Of a stretch of DNA of 64,000 nucleotides, positions 8,274 to 16,470 are shown piece by piece. The notes beneath the pieces are model-generated. The model was not told where the DNA came from. It made no database searches and worked only from the letters and a program-made list of their open reading frames with translations. The stretch is from Pseudomonas tritici. Lineage in GTDB: Bacteria > Pseudomonadota > Gammaproteobacteria > Pseudomonadales > Pseudomonadaceae. The stretch spans positions 2,480,001 through 2,544,000 of the forward strand of contig NZ_CP077084.1 in the NCBI RefSeq assembly GCF_014268275.3, in the 5' to 3' direction. The stretch's first letter is position 1; each line of letters opens with the position of its first letter. A program made the position numbers and the translations under genes.

Positions 8274-9371
8274 TCAGGCGCGCAATTCGAACTCCGCGCT
8301 GCCCAACCGCTCTCCATTCACCAACACGTGCACGCTATGCCTGCCGGGGTAATGCCTGCGCGTGGTCAGCTCGCGGATATGTTGCTCGCGCCGGATGCTG
8401 AGATGTTCCCCCGCGCCGAGAGTAAACGCCTTGAGCTTGAACACCTTTGCCGCGCTGTGCCCGGCACTTTTCACATAGTCGATGGCGTAATCCACCACCA
8501 GTTTTTGCGCAGTGTCGGCGGTAGATTCCAGGCTGAAGGACAACTCGATCCGTTCCCCCAGGTTGATCACCGCCGGCGTCACCTTAAGGTCATGGATCGT
8601 CACCTCGGCCCTGGCCCCGGCGCCCATGATCGTCAGCGCCCGGGTATTGCCTTGCTTGATCAGGCTGCGCAAGGCGTGGCGGGCGATCCAGGCGGTGTGC
8701 GGGTTGTCCAGGTTCCAGCCCTCGATCAGGCTGAGCACCCACTCCGGGTGGTCCTTGGTGATGTCGTTGAGGTGGTTGGCCACGGACTTGCGCACATAAA
8801 GGCTGCCGTCAGCCTTGAGGTTGTCGAGGATTGACGCGCACAGTTCGGGGTTCGCCTGGACTTCGGCCAGGCGGAACGACCACGGCAGACGCGGCCGCGA
8901 GCCTTCGCTGGCGAGGCGGCGCACGTGTTCGTTGTCATCCAGCGACCATGCCTGCATCACCGCCAACGTGCGTTGGAAGTCATCCAGCAGGAAGTGGCGG
9001 ATGGCGAATTCGGCGGAGCCAAAGGTGGTGAAGTATTTGAGTGCAGCCATGGAGCGCTTGAAGTCATCCCGCCCGTAATTCGCCACGAAGTGCGGCAGGA
9101 ACAGGCTGACGAACGCGCTGTTCAGGCGCGGGGCGAGGGCGTAAAGCAGCTTGAGGGTTTGCGCATAATCCAGCGGGATCACTGCATGCAGGCTCTCGCT
9201 GACCCGCGCCATGCGCTGCATCACCGACAACTCCGTCAGCCCGGACTTGGCGTGCTGGAGGAAGCCCTTGGCGTCGAACGCCGGGTACACCGCCGTCATT
9301 TCCGTGGCGATGTGGTGCAGGCGTTCGAGGTTGAAGATTTCCTTGAGCGCCGGGGCGCTTTGTTCGGTCAT
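8274..9371 (-). CDS. HEAT-like DNA alkylation repair protein (AlkC/AlkD type)
   Basis: A 365-residue helical protein of the AlkC/AlkD superfamily, whose members excise positively charged alkylated bases such as 3- and 7-methylpurines using a HEAT-repeat scaffold. Helical repeats fill residues 1-240, with family-like stretches such as LRRLASEGSRPRLPW and VANHLNDITKDHP. The last 110 residues form a separate, beta-rich domain (VTPAVINLGERIELSFSLES), as seen in AlkC-like proteins. The ATG at 9371 has GGAA six bases upstream. An ATG four codons earlier has no visible ribosome-binding site. The gene stands between a LysR gene and a glutamine synthetase gene, with no obvious functional partner. Confidence 0.85.
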   Translation of the reverse strand: MTEQSAPALKEIFNLERLHHIATEMTAVYPAFDAKGFLQHAKSGLTELSVMQRMARVSESLHAVIPLDYAQTLKLLYALAPRLNSAFVSLFLPHFVANYGRDDFKRSMAALKYFTTFGSAEFAIRHFLLDDFQRTLAVMQAWSLDDNEHVRRLASEGSRPRLPWSFRLAEVQANPELCASILDNLKADGSLYVRKSVANHLNDITKDHPEWVLSLIEGWNLDNPHTAWIARHALRSLIKQGNTRALTIMGAGARAEVTIHDLKVTPAVINLGERIELSFSLESTADTAQKLVVDYAIDYVKSAGHSAAKVFKLKAFTLGAGEHLSIRREQHIRELTTRRHYPGRHSVHVLVNGERLGSAEFELRA

Positions 9372-9401
9372 CGGTGATTCCATGCAGGTGTATGGGCAGA
9401 T

Positions 9402-10748
9402 TCAGAGAAACCAGCGGTATTCCCGCGCAGGGATCTCCTGCTGGAAAGCCAAGTGGTCCTGGCGTTTGTTCTCGCAGTACACGTCGATAAATTCGGCGCC
9501 CAGCTTATCGCGCAATACCGGTTGATGCTGCATGGCGCGCACGGCGTCGAGCATTTCCACGGGGAAGTCGGTGCCGCTGTTGCGGTCCTCGTTCAATGGG
9601 GCGATGGGTTCGCGCTTGGCTTCCAGGCCGTGCTCCAAGCCCACCAAAATCGCCGCCAGCACCAGGTACGGGTTGGCATCCGCACTGGCTAGGCGGTGCT
9701 CAATGCGCAGGTTGCGCGGGTCGGACTCGGGAATGCGCACGCACGCATCACGGTCTTCAAAGCCCCAACTGGCGTGCGTTGCCGCGTTGACCGCGCCGCC
9801 CAGGCGGCGAAAGGCGTTGTGGTTGGGCGAAAAGATCGGCATGCAGTGCGGCAGCAATTCCAGGCAACCCGCCACGGCGTGGCGCAGCGGTTGTTGCTGG
9901 TGCGCCGCCAGCAAATTATTGCCCGCGCCGTCATACAGGCTGACATGCACGTGCATGCCGCTACCGGGGAATTGAAGATAGGGTTTGGCCATGAAGCTCG
10001 CACGGTAACCGTGCTTGAGCGCTACGCCGCGGGTGCTGCGACAGAACAGGGCGGCCCAGTCGGCGGCGCGCATACCGTCGTCGAGGTGACCGAAGTTGAT
10101 TTCGAACTGGCCGGGGCCGATTTCGGCGGTGATCACTGTGATGTCGATGCCTTGGTCCTTGGCGGATTGCGCCATGTCGTCGAGCACTTCGCTGAAGCGT
10201 GACAGCCGTTCGATATGCAGGTTGGGTTGGTCGTCAGGGTCATCACTCAGTGGGTCGCGGGCGCATTGCGGCAGGCCATTGTCGAGTTTCTTATCGAACA
10301 GGTAGAACTCCAACTCGAACGCTACCACCGGGTGAATGCCCTTGTCTTGCAGGCGTTCCAGCACCCTCGCCAGCACTTCACGGGGTTCGAATTCGATGGG
10401 GGCTTCGGTGCCGTCTGAGGTGATCAGCATCTGGCCCAGCGGCTGCGACTCCCAGCTCACCGGCTTGAGCGTGCCCGGCACCAGACGGCGGTTGGCATCC
10501 GGGTCGCCGTCGTTGAAGCAATAGTCACCAATCTTGAACAGCCCTCCCTGAACCCCCAGCAGCACGGCGTTCTGCGGCAGCTTCAGCGGGCTGCCGGCGG
10601 CGACTTTTTCCAGCATCTCGATGGGGTAACGCTTGCCGTAGAAGTGCCCTGGAATGTCCAAGGCGATCAGGTCTACGTACCGCACGTCGGGATGGTTCTG
10701 GCGAAAGGTCCGTACTTCGGCCAGTAACGTGGTGGCATGGCTTTTCAC
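9402..10748 (-). CDS. Glutamine synthetase-family gamma-glutamylpolyamine synthetase (PuuA-like)
   Basis: A 448-residue class I-fold glutamate ligase that would join glutamate to an amine such as putrescine, using ATP. It shows the C-terminal catalytic stretches KPYLQFPGSGMHVHVSL and RIEHRLASADANPYLVLAA, and a GQFEINF metal-binding segment near residue 210. It lacks the adenylylation tyrosine region of true GlnA. I start it at the GTG at 10748, which has AGGAG upstream and clears the preceding gene's stop by 11 nt. The longer frame would run into that gene. The XRE-cupin regulator immediately upstream matches the PuuR-PuuA style of polyamine catabolism, which supports the assignment. The exact amine is unproven. 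Confidence 0.88.
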   Translation of the reverse strand: MKSHATTLLAEVRTFRQNHPDVRYVDLIALDIPGHFYGKRYPIEMLEKVAAGSPLKLPQNAVLLGVQGGLFKIGDYCFNDGDPDANRRLVPGTLKPVSWESQPLGQMLITSDGTEAPIEFEPREVLARVLERLQDKGIHPVVAFELEFYLFDKKLDNGLPQCARDPLSDDPDDQPNLHIERLSRFSEVLDDMAQSAKDQGIDITVITAEIGPGQFEINFGHLDDGMRAADWAALFCRSTRGVALKHGYRASFMAKPYLQFPGSGMHVHVSLYDGAGNNLLAAHQQQPLRHAVAGCLELLPHCMPIFSPNHNAFRRLGGAVNAATHASWGFEDRDACVRIPESDPRNLRIEHRLASADANPYLVLAAILVGLEHGLEAKREPIAPLNEDRNSGTDFPVEMLDAVRAMQHQPVLRDKLGAEFIDVYCENKRQDHLAFQQEIPAREYRWFL

Positions 10749-10759
10749 GGGTGCAGCTC

Positions 10760-11317
10760 CTAGTTGTAAACCCACAACACGCGGGCGGGCAGGTCGGTCA
10801 GATTGGCGTAGCGGCAATGGGCGAAGCTGGCCAGGTGGAAGCTGTCGCCGGGGCCGAGGGTGACCGGATCGGTCTCACCTTCGACCCACAGCGTCAATTC
10901 GCCCTCCAGTACAAAACCGGCCTGCTCGGCGCGGTCGCTCATGGTTTGTTCACCGCTGTTGGCGCCGGGAGCCAACAGACTGTCGAGCATCGAAAAGGCG
11001 CCGTTCATGCTTGGCGAGACGAGGATGTCGGTGATGCCATTGGCGTAATACACCGTGCGCCGCTCGTTGGGCCGGGTGATCCAGTCCACCGCCTTGGGTT
11101 TAGGTTGGCTGTAGAAGTACGTGGTGGGGACGTCGAGGGCATGGCTGATGGCGGTCAAATCGGCCACGGTCGGGCGTGACAGACCGCGTTCGACCTGGGA
11201 CAGGAAACCCACGGAACGCTCGATTTTTTGCGCGAGCTGGGCGAGGGTGAGCTTCTTGTGCTTGCGCAGGTCGTGGATCAGTGCGGCCAGGGTGGCGAGT
11301 TCTTCTTGTGGAGTCAT
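10760..11317 (-). CDS. XRE-family regulator with C-terminal cupin domain (PuuR-like)
   Basis: A 185-residue repressor-type protein. Residues about 8-65 are a Cro/CI helix-turn-helix (LTLAQLAQKIERSVGFLSQVERG), and residues about 110-180 are a cupin barrel (GEQTMSDRAEQAGFVLEGELTLWVEGE) likely to sense a small molecule. The architecture matches PuuR and related regulators of amine catabolism. It is the first gene of an operon with the PuuA-like synthetase. The start is uncertain: ATG at 11317 fits the family, while ATG at 11341 would add eight residues. Neither has a clear ribosome-binding site. A perfect palindrome overlaps this region and is probably its own operator. Confidence 0.88.
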   Translation of the reverse strand: MTPQEELATLAALIHDLRKHKKLTLAQLAQKIERSVGFLSQVERGLSRPTVADLTAISHALDVPTTYFYSQPKPKAVDWITRPNERRTVYYANGITDILVSPSMNGAFSMLDSLLAPGANSGEQTMSDRAEQAGFVLEGELTLWVEGETDPVTLGPGDSFHLASFAHCRYANLTDLPARVLWVYN

Positions 11318-11341
11318 GAAATTTATTTCGATAAATTTCAT
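11316..11341. promoter_or_regulatory. Perfect palindrome at the XRE-cupin gene start
   Basis: ATGAAATTTAT and ATAAATTTCAT are exact 11-bp complements separated by TTCG. The site sits on the start of the XRE-cupin gene, where a bound repressor would block its own expression. No T run follows, so it is not a terminator. A second related site lies 18 bp away. Confidence 0.6.
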
Positions 11342-11358
11342 GAAAAATTACAGGATTT

Positions 11359-11379
11359 ATTTCATGGAGGCAATGAAAT
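11359..11379. promoter_or_regulatory. Second operator-like inverted repeat
   Basis: ATTTCAT and ATGAAAT flank a 7-nt spacer that contains the GGAGG ribosome-binding site of the NTF2-like gene. The half-sites equal those of the palindrome at 11316-11341. The pair lies between divergent genes, which suggests that one regulator controls both directions. Confidence 0.45.
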
Positions 11380-11731
11380 GGATTTAGGCGCGCACTTGTT
11401 TGAGCTTGAACAGGAGCTACAGCAAACGGCTACCCGTTCGAATGCGGCCCGGTTGGCGCAGCTGTTGGCGGATGATTTTGTTGAGTTTGGTGCCAGTGGA
11501 AATGTATGGGGCAGTAAGGCAGAGGTGATTTCCGGACTGCAGGATGAGGTGTTTTCTGCGCGCCGTATAACTGATTTCACGGTGAAAAGGCTGACTGAAG
11601 GTGTGGCTCTTGTGACCTATCGCTCTCATCGGGACGCAGGTGGGGCTTCGCTGCGCAGCTCGGTATGGCGAGTAGAAGAAGGGCAGTGGCGGATGGTGTT
11701 CCATCAAGGCACACCTGTGGCAGTTGCCTAG
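11378..11731 (+). CDS. NTF2/SnoaL-like small protein (DUF4440-type)
   Basis: A 117-residue protein with the cone-shaped NTF2-like fold expected from its pattern: LARLLADDFVEFGASGNVWGSKAEVISGL, then strands ending in WRMVFHQGTP. The tail motif W-R-M-V-F-H-Q-G-T is characteristic of DUF4440-type proteins. These are usually enzymes or binding proteins of unknown substrate. The ATG at 11378 has GGAGG at 7 nt. It is divergent from the XRE-cupin gene and shares palindromic sites with it, so it may belong to the same regulon. Confidence 0.82.
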   Translation: MDLGAHLFELEQELQQTATRSNAARLAQLLADDFVEFGASGNVWGSKAEVISGLQDEVFSARRITDFTVKRLTEGVALVTYRSHRDAGGASLRSSVWRVEEGQWRMVFHQGTPVAVA

Positions 11732-11816
11732 CTCACTCCGAGGCAAGGCTTGATTGAATGATCAGACGCGCCAGCGGTCCGAACCTGGGTAAGCGCCATT
11801 AATTGAAGGAGCACCC

Positions 11817-12125
11817 ATGAAGTCCAAGTCCCTAATCGCCTGCCTGTTGGTTGCCGCCAGCCTGTCCACCGCCAGCTTTGTCGTGCAAGCCGGTGATACC
11901 CCCCAGGAAACCGTGCAGCCTTCGACTATCAACGCCCGTGACTTGAAAGAGGGCGACCGCGCGCCGGATATGTTGATGCGCAAGGAATCAGCCGTCAGCG
12001 ACTGGAAAAAACGCGGCCTCAAGCAGCCTGAAGAAGACAGCCAGTGGGCGCGGGTGGGCGATAAATTCGTCCTGCTCAAGACCACCAACGGCACCATCCT
12101 TGAGATCACTCCCGTCAAGAAATGA
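11817..12125 (+). CDS. RcnB-like periplasmic protein
   Basis: A 102-residue secreted protein. Residues 1-25 are a signal peptide (a lysine, then hydrophobic LIACLLVAASLS, cleavage near VQA). The mature part follows the RcnB-family pattern: GDRAPDMLMRKE, then VSDWKKRGLKQP, and W-ARVGDKFVLL ending in G-TILEI. RcnB of E. coli helps periplasmic nickel/cobalt homeostasis, whereas the Pseudomonas paralogues are mostly uncharacterised. A GAAGGAG site precedes the ATG. It is a single gene with no metal exporter beside it, so a metal role here is only family-based. Confidence 0.8.
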   Translation: MKSKSLIACLLVAASLSTASFVVQAGDTPQETVQPSTINARDLKEGDRAPDMLMRKESAVSDWKKRGLKQPEEDSQWARVGDKFVLLKTTNGTILEITPVKK

Positions 12126-12202
12126 CCTTGCATTTTTGCCCTGTTCCTGAGTTAAGGTAGCCGGCCGTAATGGCCGCGTTACCTTCCAGGAAAGAGAGCA
12201 GG

Positions 12203-13396
12203 ATGCTTGCCACAATAAGAAATTACCCCCGCACCGTTAACCTGTTGCTGTCCGCCACGCTGATGCTCACGTTGGCCAAGGCGATCACATTTCCGTACCT
12301 GGTGATCTACCTCACCAGCCACTTTGCCCTCGATATCACTCAGGTCGGCCTGGTGATCGGCAGTTCGCTGATTGTCGGCTCGCTGCTCAGTGTGTATGGC
12401 GGCTTTCTGGTCGACCGTATCAACAGCTACCGACTGTTGCTCGGCATGAGCGTGCTGTTTGTACTGGGCTTTATCGGCACGCTGCTCGCGCAGGATATCT
12501 GGACGTTCTACAGCTGCCTGATCCTGATCAACCTGGCTTACGCGGTGATCGATATTGCGGTCAAAGCCGGTTTTGCCAGCTTGTTGCCCGAAGAGGCACG
12601 CAGCGAAGTGTTTTCCATCAAGTACACCCTGACCAATATCGGTTATGCCGTAGGGCCTTTTTTCGGGGCGATGATTGCCAAGCTGGACATCAGCTTGCCG
12701 TTTATCCTTTCGGCGCTATTGGGGGTAGGGTTTTTCCTGCTGTATTGGCGTTGGGGTGACCGTACGCTGGCGACCGTCGATGCCACGCAAAAGCCGGTGC
12801 CCTTTCTTGCCGTTGGCCGCGTGCTGTTGCGCGATCGTCGCCTGGTCTGCTTCACCGTTGGCGGCGTGCTCAGTGCCGTGGTATTTGGTCAGTTCACCGC
12901 ATGGCTGTCACAATATTTGGTCACCACCACCACCGCCGAATACACCTACACCGTGGTCAGCGCCGTGCTGACCACCAACGCCGTGTTGGTGATTGCCCTG
13001 CAGTATGTGATTGGTCGGCGCATCTCGCATCGCTACTTGGGCCAGTGGCTGATCGCAGGACTGGGCATGTTCATGCTGGGGATCATTGGTTTTGCGCTGT
13101 CCACCAGCGTGCTGTGGTGGGTATTGGCAATGGCGGTGTTCACGGTGGGGGAGATCATCGTGTTTCCGGCCGAGTACATGTTTATCGACCGCATCGCTCC
13201 GGACCACCTGCGCGGCATGTACTACGGGGCGCAGAACCTGTCCAATCTGGGGGCCGCCCTGGGGCCGGTGTTGTGTGGGCTGGTGCTGGCCAGCCTGCCG
13301 GCCCACTACATGTTTTACATGCTGGGGGCGTTTATCGTTGGGGGCGGGGTGTTCTATTTCATTGGTGCGTCGCTGAAGGCAAGTCATCCAGCGTGA
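12203..13396 (+). CDS. MFS transporter (MdtH/YdeE-like drug exporter type)
   Basis: A 397-residue inner-membrane protein with about 12 hydrophobic helices in two similar halves. The family loop motif between helices 2 and 3 reads GGFLVDRINSYRLL, degenerate relative to the G-x-L-x-D-R-x-GRR consensus. It resembles proton-driven small-molecule exporters. I start it at 12203, where GAGAGCAGG precedes the ATG. An in-frame ATG 33 bases upstream has no ribosome-binding site. Its last 38 bases overlap the convergent DUF1652-type gene. Confidence 0.85.
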   Translation: MLATIRNYPRTVNLLLSATLMLTLAKAITFPYLVIYLTSHFALDITQVGLVIGSSLIVGSLLSVYGGFLVDRINSYRLLLGMSVLFVLGFIGTLLAQDIWTFYSCLILINLAYAVIDIAVKAGFASLLPEEARSEVFSIKYTLTNIGYAVGPFFGAMIAKLDISLPFILSALLGVGFFLLYWRWGDRTLATVDATQKPVPFLAVGRVLLRDRRLVCFTVGGVLSAVVFGQFTAWLSQYLVTTTTAEYTYTVVSAVLTTNAVLVIALQYVIGRRISHRYLGQWLIAGLGMFMLGIIGFALSTSVLWWVLAMAVFTVGEIIVFPAEYMFIDRIAPDHLRGMYYGAQNLSNLGAALGPVLCGLVLASLPAHYMFYMLGAFIVGGGVFYFIGASLKASHPA

Positions 13397-13631
13397 GCTT
13401 GCCGACGGTGTTGCATTGCAGTTCGTAACGCAGCTCTTCCACCATTTTTTCAACTTCTTGCGGGGTCTGCAGCCGGTTCGTGCTGATCCCGGTGACGACC
13501 AGATCAACCCGGCCGGTCTCCGCGTCGTAGACCTTGAGGGTCAGCGAAGCGTCCCGGCACAGGGTGAATTCGCACGTCAGTGGCGACAGACCTTCTTCGA
13601 TGCAATTGCGCAGTTGAGAGAGGGTAAACAT
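13359..13631 (-). CDS. DUF1652-type small protein
   Basis: A 90-residue cytoplasmic protein beginning MFTLSQLRNCIEEGLSPL, the form of the Pseudomonas-restricted DUF1652 family. Typical stretches are LTCEFTLCRDASLTLKVYD and VEELRYELQ. No function is established for the family. The ATG at 13631 has GGAAC just upstream. Its 3' end overlaps the end of the convergent MFS gene by 38 bp, so mutual transcriptional interference is possible. Confidence 0.8.
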   Translation of the reverse strand: MFTLSQLRNCIEEGLSPLTCEFTLCRDASLTLKVYDAETGRVDLVVTGISTNRLQTPQEVEKMVEELRYELQCNTVGKLTLDDLPSATHQ

Positions 13632-13763
13632 GGGGGTTCCTTCAGGGTGTAAATGCGGTGGCACACGATCAAAGCCTTGTGCCCACGCCCTGAAGGTTAG
13701 GGTTTACTTGCCCGCGTCATAAGTTGAATTCGCACTAGCCGCACTAGTGCATTTGCACCGCGT

Positions 13764-15257
13764 TCACTTGTTCTTGAGCCGCAACTCGCCGGCAAACAGT
13801 CCGCGTTCGCGGGCCCAAACGATCGCTGCACTACGACTATGCACCCCCAGCTTGGAGTACACCGTGGCCACATGGTTACGCACCGTGTTGGGCGCCAGTT
13901 TGAGGCGCGAGGCAATTTCCTTGTCAGCCAGCCCTTCGCAGATCAACCCCAAAACATCCCGTTCGCGGGCCGTGAGGTCGGTGAACGCGACATTCGGCAG
14001 GTTCGGGCTGTTGACGCTTTTGGCGTTCGCCAGTTTCTCGATCAGTGTCTGGCTGAACCATGAAGCGTCTTGCATGACTTCCTCGATGGCGGCCACCAGT
14101 TCCAGCTCCGAGCGCTTGCGTTCGGTGATGTTCATCAGCACCAGCAGGTAGCAGGGCACATCCTGAATGATCACGGTGTCCGCGGACACGACACAGTCGA
14201 TAACCTCATCGCCTTTCTTGCGCACCTTCAAATCCTGGCCGTCAAAGCTTCCGGCTTTTTCCAGGGTGGTGAACAACAGGGCGCCAGCCGGTGCGCTGTC
14301 GATAAAGCCAATTTCTTCGATGGCCTTGCCGATCAATTCTTCGCTGGTGTACCCCGTGATCGTCATGAACGCCTCATTCACATCCACCACTTGACGGTTC
14401 GCGGCGCTGCAGACCAACGTCGGCACCGGGGTCAGGCGAAATGATTTGGCAAACCGTTCTTCACTCTGGCGCAGCGCGGTTTCGGCCTTGCGCCGAGGCT
14501 CCAGGTCCGTGAAGGAGAACAGCATGCAGGCCTCTTCGTTCATGTCCAGCGGCTGGCCGGCGACGATCACCAGTTTGCTGCCGCCTTCGGGCAATCTCAG
14601 TTCGGCCTGCATCTGCGGTATGGTCGCGCCATCGCCCAGGCGCTGGATCGCCAGGTCCTTGCGCTCGGCCTGCTCCAGCACGTCCAGCTCATAGACGGAC
14701 TTGCCGATGACTTGGTCGCGGTTGTAACCGGTCATCTCCAGAAAGCCTTGGTTGACCTTGATATAGCGCAAGTCGCTCAGACGGCAGATCACCGCAGGCG
14801 CCGGGTTGGCATTGAAGGTTTTCTCGAAGCGCTGCTCGGCACTGGCCCATTCGGTGGCGTCGCTGAGGATCAGTACCAGCAGCTCCGGTTCGCCACGCGA
14901 GTCGGTGATCACCAGACTGCGCAGGCGGTGCACCCAGGTTTTGTCCGAATCGGCGTTTGGAATCACCTCCACCACGACGTCGCTGAATTCGTCGCCAGCA
15001 GCAGCACGGGCCAGGGGATAGTTTTCCAGCGTCAGTGGGTGATTGTTGCGATAGCGCAGCGTGAAGCGCTCGGCATACTCCTGCGCATTCGCGCCTAGCC
15101 CCATCACGTCGCCCACGCCGTGCATGTTCAGTGCGGCTTCGTTGGCCCACAGGATGGTCTGGTCGACCTCGGCGAGAATGATCCCATCGGATAGTCCGGA
15201 AATGATCTGCTGCAGTTGGCGGCGGTTGGTTTCTTTGGCGAGGACGTCCTGGCTCAT
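13764..15257 (-). CDS. PAS-domain LuxR-type transcriptional regulator
   Basis: A 497-residue cytoplasmic protein with three PAS modules (about residues 15-135, 145-260 and 275-395). A helical segment and a C-terminal LuxR/NarL helix-turn-helix follow (LTARERDVLGLICEGLADKEIASRL, about 432-490). There is no receiver or kinase domain, so a ligand or redox signal is probably read directly by the PAS domains. The ATG at 15257 has GGAG at correct spacing. The frame stays open for 200 more bases but lacks conserved sequence. It is divergent from the membrane protein at 15454. Motifs related to GTGCATTTGC lie at both ends of the gene and could be its binding sites. Confidence 0.88.
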   Translation of the reverse strand: MSQDVLAKETNRRQLQQIISGLSDGIILAEVDQTILWANEAALNMHGVGDVMGLGANAQEYAERFTLRYRNNHPLTLENYPLARAAAGDEFSDVVVEVIPNADSDKTWVHRLRSLVITDSRGEPELLVLILSDATEWASAEQRFEKTFNANPAPAVICRLSDLRYIKVNQGFLEMTGYNRDQVIGKSVYELDVLEQAERKDLAIQRLGDGATIPQMQAELRLPEGGSKLVIVAGQPLDMNEEACMLFSFTDLEPRRKAETALRQSEERFAKSFRLTPVPTLVCSAANRQVVDVNEAFMTITGYTSEELIGKAIEEIGFIDSAPAGALLFTTLEKAGSFDGQDLKVRKKGDEVIDCVVSADTVIIQDVPCYLLVLMNITERKRSELELVAAIEEVMQDASWFSQTLIEKLANAKSVNSPNLPNVAFTDLTARERDVLGLICEGLADKEIASRLKLAPNTVRNHVATVYSKLGVHSRSAAIVWARERGLFAGELRLKNK

Positions 15258-15337
15258 GATTTCTCCGGATAAAAGCGTATAAAAACTCCGACATCCACGC
15301 TTCAGGATAGTGCAGAGAATGTGAGGGGGCCCAAGTG

Positions 15338-15370
15338 CGAATGCATCAGGCGATCTGGTGCATTTGCGCC
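15338..15370. promoter_or_regulatory. Imperfect inverted repeat in divergent promoter region
   Basis: AATGCATCAG and CTGGTGCATT pair at 9 of 10 positions around a 5-nt spacer. The site lies between the PAS-LuxR gene and the divergent membrane-protein gene. GTGCATTTGC(A/G)CC is repeated at 13747, just past the stop of the PAS-LuxR gene. A LuxR-type dimer site is plausible but unproven. Confidence 0.35.
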
Positions 15371-15453
15371 ACGACCGAACGGATGTCGTTTCGCCACACT
15401 CCCACTCAACAAGGCACATTGCCTTGCTCCCATAACTTGTGAAGGACCTCTGT

Positions 15454-16422
15454 ATGACCACTGTCTATGAAACCAATCGCTCGCTGTTTCGCGTGTCCTG
15501 GAGCTCGGTATTGGCCGGTAGTGCAATTGCCCTGGTGACCTACCTGGTCCTCAGCGTGCTCGGCACTGCCATTGGCGCCAGTGCAGTTGAACCAATGGAA
15601 GCGGGCAACCCATTGAGCGGTTTCGGCACGGGCGCGGGCATCTGGCTGTTTGTCTCCACCCTTGTAGCGATCGGCGTCGGCGCCTTTGTCGCCGGCCGTA
15701 CTGCACCGGATCGCGGTGGCCTGCACGGCGTGTTGACCTGGACCGTCACCACCTTGCTCACCACTTGGCTACTCGCGGGTCTGGCTGCCAGTGTGGTTGG
15801 CACCGCCGGCAACATGGTGGGTAAAGGCTTGTCGGCTGCCGGTAGCGGTATTGCCGCGGCGGCGCCTGGCATTGGCGACAGCGTCAAGCAGCAACTGAAC
15901 GAACAAGGTATTCAACTGGACTGGAACAGCCTGCAGGGCGAACTCGATACGTTGCTCAAGCAGAGCGGAAAACCAGAATTGGACCCTGCGAACGTCGAGC
16001 AAAAAGCTGACCAAGCCAGCGCTGATGGCAAGCAAGCCGCGACGGATGCAGCGACCAATCCCGCACAGGCTGGCGACCAGTTGAAGCAGTGGTTTGAACG
16101 CGTGAAAGCGTCCGGTGAACCTGCGCTGAACGCGGCGGATAAAGAAGCACTGGTCAACATCGTGGCGGCGCGTACCGGCAAGAGCAAGGAAGAGGCCACG
16201 CAGATCGTCGATAACTACGCCCAGGCTTATCAGCAAGCCATGCAGAAGGTCGAAGAGCTGAAGCAACAGGCTGAACAGAAAGCCCGTGAAGCGTCTGAAG
16301 TGGCTGCCAAGCAGATTTCCCGTGCGGCCTGGAGCGCCTTGGCGATGCTGCTGTTGGGTGCGGCGCTGAGCTTCTTTGTGGGTCGTATGGCGCTGACTAA
16401 TCGTCGTGTGCCGTTGGCCTGA
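15454..16422 (+). CDS. Membrane protein with long helical soluble segment
   Basis: A 322-residue protein that I cannot name. Three hydrophobic helices lie at about residues 13-35, 60-80 and 87-112, with glycine-rich packing motifs such as GTGAGIWLF. A region of about 150 residues follows, rich in Ala, Gln, Glu and Lys and likely helical (KQQAEQKAREASEVAAKQIS). A fourth helix near 290-312 ends in a short basic tail. Similar Pseudomonas proteins are sometimes annotated as PhnA-like or stress-related, without evidence. AGGACC precedes the ATG. The gene is divergent from a PAS-LuxR regulator, which may control it, and ends at a strong hairpin terminator. Confidence 0.72.
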   Translation: MTTVYETNRSLFRVSWSSVLAGSAIALVTYLVLSVLGTAIGASAVEPMEAGNPLSGFGTGAGIWLFVSTLVAIGVGAFVAGRTAPDRGGLHGVLTWTVTTLLTTWLLAGLAASVVGTAGNMVGKGLSAAGSGIAAAAPGIGDSVKQQLNEQGIQLDWNSLQGELDTLLKQSGKPELDPANVEQKADQASADGKQAATDAATNPAQAGDQLKQWFERVKASGEPALNAADKEALVNIVAARTGKSKEEATQIVDNYAQAYQQAMQKVEELKQQAEQKAREASEVAAKQISRAAWSALAMLLLGAALSFFVGRMALTNRRVPLA

Positions 16423-16437
16423 CTTCTTGTGATGAGG

Positions 16438-16468
16438 GTGGTGAGAGGGGGACCTCTCACCACGCTTT
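16438..16468 (+). terminator. Rho-independent-like terminator
   Basis: A perfect 11-bp stem (GTGGTGAGAGG with its complement, loop GGGA) is followed by GCTTTTGCT. It lies between two convergent genes and reads best on the plus strand, though the hairpin could act in both directions. Confidence 0.7.
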
Positions 16469-16470
16469 TG

